Shown one piece after another: positions 26,344 through 34,427 of a stretch of DNA of 64,000 bases. Source of the stretch: Congregibacter brevis (GTDB lineage Bacteria > Pseudomonadota > Gammaproteobacteria > Pseudomonadales > Halieaceae); contig NZ_CP136865.1 in the NCBI RefSeq assembly GCF_045689245.1, positions 62,001 through 126,000 on the forward strand, written 5' to 3'. The translations under genes were made by a program, and so were the position numbers. Each line of letters opens with the position of its first letter. The stretch's first letter is position 1. The notes beneath the pieces were generated by a model, which was given only the letters and a program-made list of their open reading frames with translations, was not told the origin of the DNA and did no database searches.

Positions 26344-26706
26344 TCAAGAACGAAAGTCTCGATAGGCGCTGTCACCCCAGCCTACGAGCATGTCGTTCTT
26401 GAAAACCACCGGCGTCATCTCGTCTCGCGTCGTTTGTCCGTCAGAGTGCTTACGCTGAGTGCGATAAAACAGTACACGTACTTCTGCACCATCGCGGGTA
26501 AACGCTTCGGAATCGGTCGGCGTTCCCAGCTTGTCCACAACAGAGCTGCGAGAGACACCAAGGTCCAGTTGGCTAATCATCTCGCGGTTAACACGCTGAT
26601 CTTCGCGCCAGTCATCGGAGGTGACTCGCTCGCCGTCAATATAAACACAGCCGCTGGCAGCCATAGATAGCAGTACGACCAGAGATATTTGAACTAAAGA
26701 TTTCAC
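26344..26706 (-). CDS. DUF3192 family lipoprotein, BamE-like fold
   Basis: A 120-residue exported protein from the GTG at 26706. That start has GAGGAAA about 9 bases upstream, whereas the ATG of the longer frame at 26751 lies inside a hairpin. Signal peptide with lipobox ASGC. The DUF3192 signature is LDLGVSRSSVVDKLGTPTDSEAF, VRVLFYRTQRKHSDGQTTRDEMTPVVF and LVGWGDSAY, related to the SmpA/BamE fold. It is probably an envelope lipoprotein of unknown role. A stem at 26738-26767 lies in the predicted leader. Confidence 0.88.
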   Translation of the reverse strand: MKSLVQISLVVLLSMAASGCVYIDGERVTSDDWREDQRVNREMISQLDLGVSRSSVVDKLGTPTDSEAFTRDGAEVRVLFYRTQRKHSDGQTTRDEMTPVVFKNDMLVGWGDSAYRDFRS

Positions 26707-26737
26707 GAATATTTCCTCATTAGGGGATGTGTTTATG

Positions 26738-26767
26738 AACGCCGCCGACACATTTTGGAGCGGCGTT
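26738..26767 (-). promoter_or_regulatory. Hairpin in the leader of the DUF3192 gene
   Basis: AACGCCGC and GCGGCGTT form an 8-bp perfect stem with a 14-base loop, 32 bases upstream of the GTG start on the minus strand. No T tract follows on either strand, so it is not an obvious terminator. It may affect translation or mRNA stability. Confidence 0.4.
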
Positions 26768-26880
26768 GTTATGAGTGACCATGATTCGATGATTCACTCA
26801 TGAGATCAATTGGCTCACAGGGCCATCCACCGCACTTACAACTCAGCTCGTCGCTTCCCCCTGTATAGTGTTGCCACAAC

Positions 26881-28434
26881 ATGGAGCCTTCCCCTATCAA
26901 CAAGCTACGCTTGAAGTACGAATCACTGAGTCTCCGGCCTCTGGTTTTTTGGCCGACCTTTACGATTCTCATGCTCGCAGTCGCTTTCAGCATCGTGGAT
27001 CTGGAGCATTTTTTAAAGATAACCCGGTCCATGAATGACACCATTCTGGAGCAGTTCGGGTGGTTGTTTAGCTACGGCAGTTTTTATCTCGTATTGCTCA
27101 CCGCGGGTGCTTATCTGTCGCCGCTAGGAAACGTCGTGATTGGAGGATCCGGAGCCACGCCTCTGCTTTCCAAGCCCCGTTGGTTTTTCATCACCCTGTG
27201 TACAACGCTTGCCGTGGGGATTCTGTTCTGGACAACTTCTGAGCCGATCTATCACCTCAATGCGCCTCCTGTCAGCAAAGGCATCGTACCCGCCACGACA
27301 GAAGCGGCTGCCTTTTCACTATCGGCGATGTTTCTTCACTGGAGTTTCACGCCCTATGCGATTTACACCATTCCGTCACTGACCTTCGCCCTGGCGTTCT
27401 ATAACCGGCGGCTACCCTTCTCGATCAGTAGTTCACTGCGCCCCGTTTTCGGTCATTGGGTTGAAGGTAAGGCCGCCGACTTTATCGACACGCTGGCACT
27501 GAGCGCGTTGGTCACAGGGATGGCCTCCAGTCTTGGTACCGGCGCGCTGAGCCTCATTGGCGGCACCGGCGAAGTGATAGATGTCAGCACAACGCCTTTG
27601 TCTCTAGGTATCGCTATAGTTCTCATTGTGGTCACTTTCGTTTGGTCGGCGGCCAGTGGTTTGCACAAAGGCATCGCAAAGCTGTCCTCCCTAAACGCGC
27701 TTTTACTGCTGCTTTTGGGCCTCTTTACGGCTGTTGCAGGCCCGACACTCTACCTATTGTCATTCGGCGCCGAGGGTATCACTACCTACGCGAGTACTTT
27801 TCTGGAGATGAGCCTCTTCACGGGGAGCATTACCGGAGACGATTGGCCGTTACAGTGGAGCGTTTTTTACTGGGCGATTTGGTTTGCCTGGGCGCCGGTA
27901 AGCGCGCTGTTTCTGGGACGGCTTGGCCGAGGATACTCGGTGCGGGAGTACATCAGGATCAACTTTCTGTATCCGTCCCTGTTCGCAATTGTCTGGATTA
28001 TTGTCTTTTCTGGCACCGCGATTCACATGGATATGAGCGATCCGGGCTCGCTCAATGTCGCACTGCAGGAACAGGGCCCCGGTAAAATGCTCTACGCTGT
28101 TTTCAGCCAGTTTCCCTTCAGCGGCCTTACGGTACCGCTGCTAGTTTTCATTGCATTCGTGTCCTTCGTAACTGCTGCAGATTCCAATACCGATGCGATT
28201 GGCAGGTTGTGCGCGAAAGGTGTCACTGCAGAATCAGGGGAAAAGACAGGGCTCAGTGCCAAAATATTGTGGGGCGCCATGATCGGGGTGGTGTCTTGGA
28301 CCATGGTGAGTTTCGCCGGGGTCGACGGAATACGTATGCTATCCAATCTCGGGGGCATAGCAGCAGTGACGATAGTATTGGCGAGCAGCATCACACTGCT
28401 CAAGTGGCTTATGAATCCGCGGCTCCTCGATTAG
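26881..28434 (+). CDS. BCCT family transporter (betaine/choline/carnitine type)
   Basis: A 517-residue inner-membrane transporter with about 12 helices. Family features are FWTTSEPIYHLNAPP, the AAAFSLSAMFLHWSFTPYAIYT segment and FYWAIWFAWAPVSALFLGRLGRGYSVREY, followed by FVTAADSNTDAIGRL. It probably imports a quaternary-ammonium or related compatible solute using a sodium or proton gradient. The Trp-box appears as LHWSFTPYA, less canonical than BetP, so the substrate may differ from glycine betaine. No osmosensory C-terminal domain is seen. It converges on the PQQ dehydrogenase gene. Confidence 0.92.
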   Translation: MEPSPINKLRLKYESLSLRPLVFWPTFTILMLAVAFSIVDLEHFLKITRSMNDTILEQFGWLFSYGSFYLVLLTAGAYLSPLGNVVIGGSGATPLLSKPRWFFITLCTTLAVGILFWTTSEPIYHLNAPPVSKGIVPATTEAAAFSLSAMFLHWSFTPYAIYTIPSLTFALAFYNRRLPFSISSSLRPVFGHWVEGKAADFIDTLALSALVTGMASSLGTGALSLIGGTGEVIDVSTTPLSLGIAIVLIVVTFVWSAASGLHKGIAKLSSLNALLLLLLGLFTAVAGPTLYLLSFGAEGITTYASTFLEMSLFTGSITGDDWPLQWSVFYWAIWFAWAPVSALFLGRLGRGYSVREYIRINFLYPSLFAIVWIIVFSGTAIHMDMSDPGSLNVALQEQGPGKMLYAVFSQFPFSGLTVPLLVFIAFVSFVTAADSNTDAIGRLCAKGVTAESGEKTGLSAKILWGAMIGVVSWTMVSFAGVDGIRMLSNLGGIAAVTIVLASSITLLKWLMNPRLLD

Positions 28435-28485
28435 AACGATCCTAGATTGGAACAATTCTCTTTTCTAACAAAAGCAGGAGCCGCG
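28418..28485. repeat. 10-bp inverted repeat spanning the BCCT/PQQ-dehydrogenase junction
   Basis: CGCGGCTCCT (28418-28427, inside the end of the transporter gene) is the exact reverse complement of AGGAGCCGCG (28476-28485). The arms are 48 bases apart. The stem could form in transcripts from either direction and may limit read-through between the convergent genes. Confidence 0.4.
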
Positions 28486-28496
28486 ATAAGTTGGGC

Positions 28497-30677
28497 TTAC
28501 TCTGCACGAACCAAGCGACGCTCGCCGCGCTTCGCGCCCAGCACCGCCTCGTGCTTCACATACTCTTTGATTAAGTCAGCTTCATCGGCGGTCAGATATT
28601 CCTTCCATGCTGGCATGCCATTGGCCGCCAAACCACCTTCCATAACGATGGCCTGCCATGCAGGTTCAACATCCTTGATCCGATAGCGTAAGTCTGGAAT
28701 GAGCCCGGCGCTTATAGCGTTACCGCCATGGCAAACCGCACAATACAGGTTGAAGAGACCGCGACCACTCTCCACAAATTCACTGCTCGCCAGTTCAATC
28801 CCGTCAGCTTCGAGTATCTGCTCCGCTACCGGTACTTCAGGTAGTTCTTCGGACGCTCCCAGCTTGAACACAAGAAGGCGGCTAATGTTGATCATATTTT
28901 GAGGCCCACTCACCGAGCCAAAGGGAAGACCGGTCTCTCCACCCCAGCCCTGGGCGACCGCCACGTACTGTTCATCGTCAATAGTGTAAGTAATCGGAGA
29001 CGCCATCACCCCGCCCTGAACGGGATAGCTCCAAAGCTCATCCCCGGAGTCCGCAGCAAAAGCACTGAAAGCCCCGGCCAGATCACCCTGAAACAGTAGA
29101 TTCCCGTGTGTAGACAGCAAACCGGAACCTGAGTAGTAGCCCCGGGGTTTTGTCCAGACTGCTTCACCCTTGATCGGATCCCAGGCGATCAGCTCCGCAG
29201 CAAGCGCCTGCTTTCCGATGGCAGCACGAGCACTGGCCGGTACTTCATCGGGTATACCTACCATGAGGCCGGGATCAAAATTGATATGCCAGACGGCGTC
29301 ACGCTCCAGAGTATGGAAGTTATCAGCGTAGATCGCTGAGGAGGACTTAGCTGGAATGTAAACCAAGCCCGTATCAGGGCTGTAGGTCATAGGATGCCAG
29401 TTGTGAGCGCCTGAAGGACCCGGCGACACCACTGTGTCAGCAGAGCCATCACGCATACCTGGTGCTTCTACCGGTCGGCCAGTTTCCATATCCACATGTG
29501 TTGCCCAGGTTACCGGCATGTACTTATCTGCAGACAGCAACTCGCCGGTTGCTCGATCTACAACGTAAAAGAATCCGTTCTTGGGTGCCTGCATCAGGAC
29601 TTTGCGCTCCTCCCCCTCTATGGGCAATTCGGCAAGGATCATGTGCTGCGTAGCAGTGTAGTCCCAGTGATCGCCGGGGGTGGTTTGGTAATGCCAGGCG
29701 TACTCGCCGGTATCGGCGTCCACCGCGACAATCGACGAGATAAACAAATTGTCTCCGCCCTCCGGGCTACGAATCTTTTGATTCCAGCTCGCGCCATTCC
29801 CGACACCGATGTACAAAAGGTTCAGCTCAGGATCAAAGGCGAAAGAGTCCCAGGCGGTGCCGCCCCCTTTGCCGTTCTCCCACCACTCTCCAGTCCAGGT
29901 TTCTGCAATACGTTTTTGCGTCTCATCTTCAAATCCGTCGGCGGGGTTGCCTGGTACGGTGAAGAAGCGCCACGCCTGCTCACCAGTCACCGCATCGTAG
30001 GCGGTGACATAGCCGCGCACCGACATCTCGGCGCCACCGTTACCAATAACTACTTTGCCGTTCACGATGCGTGGGGCGCCCGTAACGGTATAAGCATCAG
30101 TGGTGTTGATTCGGGTATCTACCTGCCAAACGACTTCACCTGTGTCTCTGTCCAGCGCATGGAGGCGACCGTCCAGGCTCGCGGCGTAAACGTTGTCACC
30201 CCAAAGTGCCGCACCTCGGTTGACCACGTCACAGCAGGCTCGCACTCCGTAATCCTTGGGAACCTCAGGGTCAAAGTGCCAAAGTTCTTCGCCGGTTTTT
30301 GCATCGTAGGCCAGGACATGTCCCCAGGACGCCGTGGCAAACAACTTGCCATCAGCCATCAGGGGCGTGGTTTCAATACCCCGGTCGGTAGGGAGCTCTG
30401 CATACCAGGCAAGACCAAGGTCTTCGATGTTACCGTCATTAATCGATGCGAGGGGACTAAAGCGCTGCTCACCGTAGGTACGCCCATGCGTTAACCACTC
30501 TCCGGGCGTCTCATCTGCGGCCTCAATCCGTTCTCCAGTGACCGCGGTCGCAGAAGCAGCAGGGGTCGCTGGCGACTGAGCGATGGGTTCTTCTTGATGA
30601 TCGCTGCTGCAAGCAACCGTCAACAGCAGCAGACCTGACAACAAGACTCTATTCACGGGTATGGTTTTTTGGTCCAT
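28497..30677 (-). CDS. PQQ-dependent quinohemoprotein alcohol dehydrogenase
   Basis: About 726 residues from ATG 30677 (five codons inside the longer frame). Lipobox-like LTVACSS suggests lipid anchoring. An eight-bladed beta-propeller binds PQQ. Counted from 30692, there is an adjacent-Cys disulfide C153-C154, metal/PQQ residues in NGGAE (E222) and GVGNGASW (N300), and acidic D325-A-D327 in IVAVDADTG. A C-terminal cytochrome c domain has C651-A-V-C-H655, with a likely Met693 axial ligand. It oxidises alcohols in the periplasm and passes electrons through its own heme. No PQQ-synthesis gene is in this window. It is followed in the leftward direction only by the convergent transporter. Confidence 0.92.
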   Translation of the reverse strand: MDQKTIPVNRVLLSGLLLLTVACSSDHQEEPIAQSPATPAASATAVTGERIEAADETPGEWLTHGRTYGEQRFSPLASINDGNIEDLGLAWYAELPTDRGIETTPLMADGKLFATASWGHVLAYDAKTGEELWHFDPEVPKDYGVRACCDVVNRGAALWGDNVYAASLDGRLHALDRDTGEVVWQVDTRINTTDAYTVTGAPRIVNGKVVIGNGGAEMSVRGYVTAYDAVTGEQAWRFFTVPGNPADGFEDETQKRIAETWTGEWWENGKGGGTAWDSFAFDPELNLLYIGVGNGASWNQKIRSPEGGDNLFISSIVAVDADTGEYAWHYQTTPGDHWDYTATQHMILAELPIEGEERKVLMQAPKNGFFYVVDRATGELLSADKYMPVTWATHVDMETGRPVEAPGMRDGSADTVVSPGPSGAHNWHPMTYSPDTGLVYIPAKSSSAIYADNFHTLERDAVWHINFDPGLMVGIPDEVPASARAAIGKQALAAELIAWDPIKGEAVWTKPRGYYSGSGLLSTHGNLLFQGDLAGAFSAFAADSGDELWSYPVQGGVMASPITYTIDDEQYVAVAQGWGGETGLPFGSVSGPQNMINISRLLVFKLGASEELPEVPVAEQILEADGIELASSEFVESGRGLFNLYCAVCHGGNAISAGLIPDLRYRIKDVEPAWQAIVMEGGLAANGMPAWKEYLTADEADLIKEYVKHEAVLGAKRGERRLVRAE

Positions 30678-30820
30678 TACTGGAACTCGCACTTATTCTT
30701 AGGGAGCGGCAAGGTTAGCAAAGTTTGCTACCGAAAAAACATCGCACAAGACCTGCCGCCCTTGTCCGGAAAAACCGGGAGTGGGACACTCCGTTGCTTA
30801 ATCGACGGGGACATTAAGTA

Positions 30821-31465
30821 ATGAAGGATTTGCTTTTAGCAGGCGCCACGGGACTCGTCGGCCAAGCTGTACTCAAAGCGTATGACGAAGGACAGTTCCA
30901 CGTTACCACCGTGGGTCGACGGGCCACCGGGCAAGTATCCAACGAGGTTCTTACGGACTTCCTTAGCGCTCCAGTCTTGCCGGCCTCGGATGTCGCGATT
31001 TGCGCACTCGGAACAACCATCGCAAGTGCAGGATCAAAGGAAGCGTTTCGCGCAGTAGATTACGACGCTGTACTCAGCTTTGCCAAAGCAGCGAAGGCCG
31101 CAAACGTAAGTCACTTTATTCTGGTGAGCTCCGCGGGCTCTAATCCCAAAGCGGGCGTTTTTTATGCCCGAGTGAAAGGTGAAGTGGAACGAGACCTTGC
31201 AGCCATAGGGTTTCGACGTCTCGACATAGCACAGCCCGGATTACTGCTGGGCAACCGCTCGGAAAGCCGACCCATAGAAACAATCATGCGACGCACAGAC
31301 CCACTGACGCGACTGTTCCTAAAGGGGCCTCTGGATCGTTACGCAGGGATAGAGGTGACAACTGTGGGAGCGGCCTTGTTGGCCTTATGCAGTCGGCAGG
31401 AAGACGGCATCTATCGCCACGAGAATCGCGCGTTGCTCAAACTAGCGGACGTTGGGCCTTGTTAA
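30821..31465 (+). CDS. NAD(P)H-binding oxidoreductase, HTATIP2/YbjT-like
   Basis: A 214-residue Rossmann protein (LLLAGATGLVGQAVLKAY, the GxxGxxG pattern at 7-13) of the short atypical SDR type. Other features are FILVSSAGSNPKAGVFYARVKGEVERDLAAIGF, with the SxxxxxYxxxK layout, and a C-terminal GIEVTTVGAALLAL. It may be an NADPH-dependent reductase or a non-catalytic redox sensor; the substrate is unknown. It stands alone, divergent from the PQQ dehydrogenase. Confidence 0.82.
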   Translation: MKDLLLAGATGLVGQAVLKAYDEGQFHVTTVGRRATGQVSNEVLTDFLSAPVLPASDVAICALGTTIASAGSKEAFRAVDYDAVLSFAKAAKAANVSHFILVSSAGSNPKAGVFYARVKGEVERDLAAIGFRRLDIAQPGLLLGNRSESRPIETIMRRTDPLTRLFLKGPLDRYAGIEVTTVGAALLALCSRQEDGIYRHENRALLKLADVGPC

Positions 31466-31559
31466 CAGCAAGACGTCAGTCCATCAAGGCTAAGGGAACA
31501 TTTGCAGTCAAGGCTTGATTGGCGACACAATCACTTTTTGGCTTTGACACTCTCTTGCT

Positions 31560-33941
31560 ATGTCCCTTATCAAAACCCGCGATACCCGCGCACTGCGCTT
31601 TGCCCTCCGAACTCTCTTTGGAGCAACCTTCTTTGGAGCAACTTTAGTGGCCTGTACGAACGTTAATCCCTCTTCACCGTCACAAGCGTCACCGACACAA
31701 ACATCGGGGAACCCGATGCAATCCGGCCAGCTCTCTCTTGAAGATATATTCGCCGAGGACGCCTACAAAGCGGAACAACCCGGTGGTATTCAGTGGTTAA
31801 GCGATAACAGCGGGTACACCATGCTGGAAACGCCAGCGGACTACGATAGCCGTGAGGTAGTCGCTGAGACCGAAAATGACAAAAGCGCTGCCCCCAAGGA
31901 AATCGTATTTTACGATCCTGCCAGCAGCGAGCGACGGGTACTCGTCGGCATTGATGCGCTAACGCCAAAGGGTACTGAAGCACCCCTGACTATCGACGAC
32001 TACGACTGGTCCTTTGACCACAGCAAACTGCTTATCTATACCAACAGCAAAAAAGTTTGGCGCGTCAAAAGTCGTGGCGACTATTGGGTTCTGGACCTGA
32101 AAACACAGGAACTCAAGCAGCTAGGTGGTGACTATGTGCCATCCACGCTGCAATTCGCAAAGTTTTCCCCGGATGGGCAGCGTGTCGCCTATGTAAAGGA
32201 GGCCAACGTTTTTGTCGAGGATCTTGGCACTGAGGAGATCACACAGCTGACGGAACGCGCTGGAGATCACATCATTAACGGGATCATGAGCTGGGCTTAC
32301 GAAGAAGAGTTTTCGATTCGCGACGGATTCCGCTGGAGTCCGGACGGCACAAGCATCGCCTATTGGCAGTTCGACACGTCCGGCGTCCGTAACTTTTCGC
32401 TTATTAACAACACGGACGACCTCTACCCAAAAGTTACCGAGGTTCCCTATCCCAAAGTTGGCGAAACCATATCGGCGGCCAAGGTGGGCGCGGTTTCCGC
32501 ATCGGGCGGGAAAACCGTTTGGGCTAATTTACCGGGCGACCCGCGTCAGATGTATGTTCCGCGCATGGACTGGGCACCGGAATCAGACAAGCTCATTGTG
32601 CAGCATGTAAACCGACGCCAGGATCAAAATACCGTCTACTACGCAGATGCGAATACCGGAGACGTCGACCCCCTGTTTCTAGAGCAAGCGCCCCACTACC
32701 TGTTTGACGTAGACGACGTGCACTGGCTAAAAGACAGCGGTGACTTCCTTTGGCTTAGTGAAAGAGACGGCTGGTGGCATGTTTACAAAGCCAGTAGCGA
32801 CGGCCAGAGTGTTGTCGATCTGACGCCTGGTGACTTTGACATCACAGACGTTGCGCACGTGGATGAAGCCTCCGGCTGGATCTATTTCTTAGCCTCTCCA
32901 GAGGCGATGGAAGCTCGTTACCTGTTTCGCGCCTCTATCGATGGTAGCGGAGAGATGCAGCAAATTACGCCTACTGAATTTGCAGGGACAAATAGCTACG
33001 ACATTTCCAAGGATGGCCGCTTTGCTGTGCACACGCACCAAAGCTTTGTGCAGCCACCGCAATACCGCCTGATCTCTCTAGGGGACCACCGTGAAATCTC
33101 AATGCTTGAAGACAACGCCGCGCTGACTGCAAAGATTGCCGAGTTGGATCTGGGAGGACACGAGTTTTTCCGAGTAGACGCGCGCGACGGCCTACCCTTG
33201 GACGGTTACCTCATCAGGCCGCCTAGCTTTGATGACAGCGCACAGTACCCAATCGTCTTTTATGTCTACAGCGAGGTCGCGGGACAAACAGTCCGCGATG
33301 CTTGGGGCGGTAAGCGCCATCTGTGGCATCTGTATATGGCGCAGCAGGGTTATCTCGTAGCATCAGTAGATAGCCGTGGGGCTAGGGCTCCCCGGGGCCG
33401 AGACTGGCGGCAGTCGGTCTATGGCGGCATTGGCATCCTGGCCTCCCGCGATCAATCAGACGCGCTGAAGGCGATGACCGAACGCTGGCCCTACATAGAT
33501 GAGGATCGCGTGGGCATCTGGGGGCATTCTGGGGGTGGCTCCATGACACTCAACATGTTGTTTCGCTATCCCGGCCAGTACAAAGCAGGCGTGTCTCAGG
33601 CGCCCGTCACAGATCAACGCCTTTACGACGCTATTTATCAGGAACGCTATTCTGGGCTATTGGATGAGTATGCCGACGAATACCTGGAGGCATCGCCCAT
33701 TACTCACGCGAAGAATCTAGAAGGTGAGTTGTTGCTGGTGCACGGCACAGGTGATGACAACGTGCATTATCAAAGCAGCGAGCGTCTAATCAACGAACTT
33801 GTGCGACTCAACAAGCCCTTTCGTTTTATGGCCTACCCAAACCGTACCCATGCTGTTGTCGATAGTGAAGGCGCAGGTACCGAGTTGCATCTCAATACAA
33901 TGCGAGCTCGCTTCTTTGACGAGCACCTGATGACGGAGTAA
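31560..33941 (+). CDS. S9 dipeptidyl-peptidase IV-like lipoprotein
   Basis: A 793-residue DPP-IV-family (S9B) serine peptidase. It is probably a lipoprotein (LVAC, Cys32), and its leader has a 12-bp direct repeat, CTTTGGAGCAAC, at 31616 and 31631. The beta-propeller carries WAYEEE at 245-250, the double-Glu site that binds the free amino terminus in DPP-IV. The catalytic triad is S657 (GHSGGG), D732 (HGTGDDNVH) and H764 (NRTHAV). It should remove X-Pro or X-Ala dipeptides from peptide N-termini in the periplasm. An NTF2-like gene starts 2 bases after the stop. It is the entry to a peptide-use region. Confidence 0.93.
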   Translation: MSLIKTRDTRALRFALRTLFGATFFGATLVACTNVNPSSPSQASPTQTSGNPMQSGQLSLEDIFAEDAYKAEQPGGIQWLSDNSGYTMLETPADYDSREVVAETENDKSAAPKEIVFYDPASSERRVLVGIDALTPKGTEAPLTIDDYDWSFDHSKLLIYTNSKKVWRVKSRGDYWVLDLKTQELKQLGGDYVPSTLQFAKFSPDGQRVAYVKEANVFVEDLGTEEITQLTERAGDHIINGIMSWAYEEEFSIRDGFRWSPDGTSIAYWQFDTSGVRNFSLINNTDDLYPKVTEVPYPKVGETISAAKVGAVSASGGKTVWANLPGDPRQMYVPRMDWAPESDKLIVQHVNRRQDQNTVYYADANTGDVDPLFLEQAPHYLFDVDDVHWLKDSGDFLWLSERDGWWHVYKASSDGQSVVDLTPGDFDITDVAHVDEASGWIYFLASPEAMEARYLFRASIDGSGEMQQITPTEFAGTNSYDISKDGRFAVHTHQSFVQPPQYRLISLGDHREISMLEDNAALTAKIAELDLGGHEFFRVDARDGLPLDGYLIRPPSFDDSAQYPIVFYVYSEVAGQTVRDAWGGKRHLWHLYMAQQGYLVASVDSRGARAPRGRDWRQSVYGGIGILASRDQSDALKAMTERWPYIDEDRVGIWGHSGGGSMTLNMLFRYPGQYKAGVSQAPVTDQRLYDAIYQERYSGLLDEYADEYLEASPITHAKNLEGELLLVHGTGDDNVHYQSSERLINELVRLNKPFRFMAYPNRTHAVVDSEGAGTELHLNTMRARFFDEHLMTE

Positions 33942-33943
33942 CT

Positions 33944-34417
33944 ATGAACTTCCTTAAGGCGCTTAGCCTAACAGGCTTTTGGGCGCTGTCTTTTGACACT
34001 TGGAGCGACACTTTGATGAAACAAGAGGAAGACATTGCTAAATTTGCTGCCGCGTACACAGCGGCGTGGAACAGTGATAAGCCAAAGGAAGTCGCAGCTT
34101 TCTACGCTAGCAACGGGGCTCTTACTATTAATGGTGGTGAACCGGCGGCAGGTCGCGCTGCGGTCGAGCAAGTCGTGGCAGACTTTATGACTGCGTTTCC
34201 CGACCTTGTTCTAAGTAATGACAACAATGCCATCGTTGATGGGCGTGTGAATTACCATTGGACTTTTGTGGGCACAAACACGGGGCCCGAAGGCACCGGC
34301 AACGCCGTCAATTTTAGCGGGTTTGAATCTTGGATTTTTAACGCCGAGGGCTTGATCCAGGATTCTATCGGTAGCTTCGATGCCGAAGACTACGAGCGAC
34401 AGCTTGCCCAAGAGTAA
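33944..34417 (+). CDS. NTF2/SnoaL-like protein
   Basis: A 157-residue protein of the SnoaL/NTF2 cone fold, seen in FAAAYTAAWNSDKPKEVAAFYASNGALTINGGEPAAGRAAVEQVVADFMTAFPDLVL and YHWTFVGTNTG. The N-terminal hydrophobic stretch (ALSLTGFWALSFDTW) could be a weak signal peptide. It follows the DPP-IV-like gene with a 2-base gap and is surely co-transcribed. Its ligand is unknown. Confidence 0.82.
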   Translation: MNFLKALSLTGFWALSFDTWSDTLMKQEEDIAKFAAAYTAAWNSDKPKEVAAFYASNGALTINGGEPAAGRAAVEQVVADFMTAFPDLVLSNDNNAIVDGRVNYHWTFVGTNTGPEGTGNAVNFSGFESWIFNAEGLIQDSIGSFDAEDYERQLAQE

Positions 34418-34427
34418 CCACCTGCCC

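Noticed and set aside
29496..30494. Open frame of 332 codons on the plus strand
   Set aside because: It lies wholly antisense to the PQQ dehydrogenase, whose motifs are certain; the product has no domain or signal.
31616..31642. Duplicated 12-bp CTTTGGAGCAAC
   Set aside because: A small in-frame duplication within the signal peptide of the DPP-IV-like protein; not a mobile or regulatory element.
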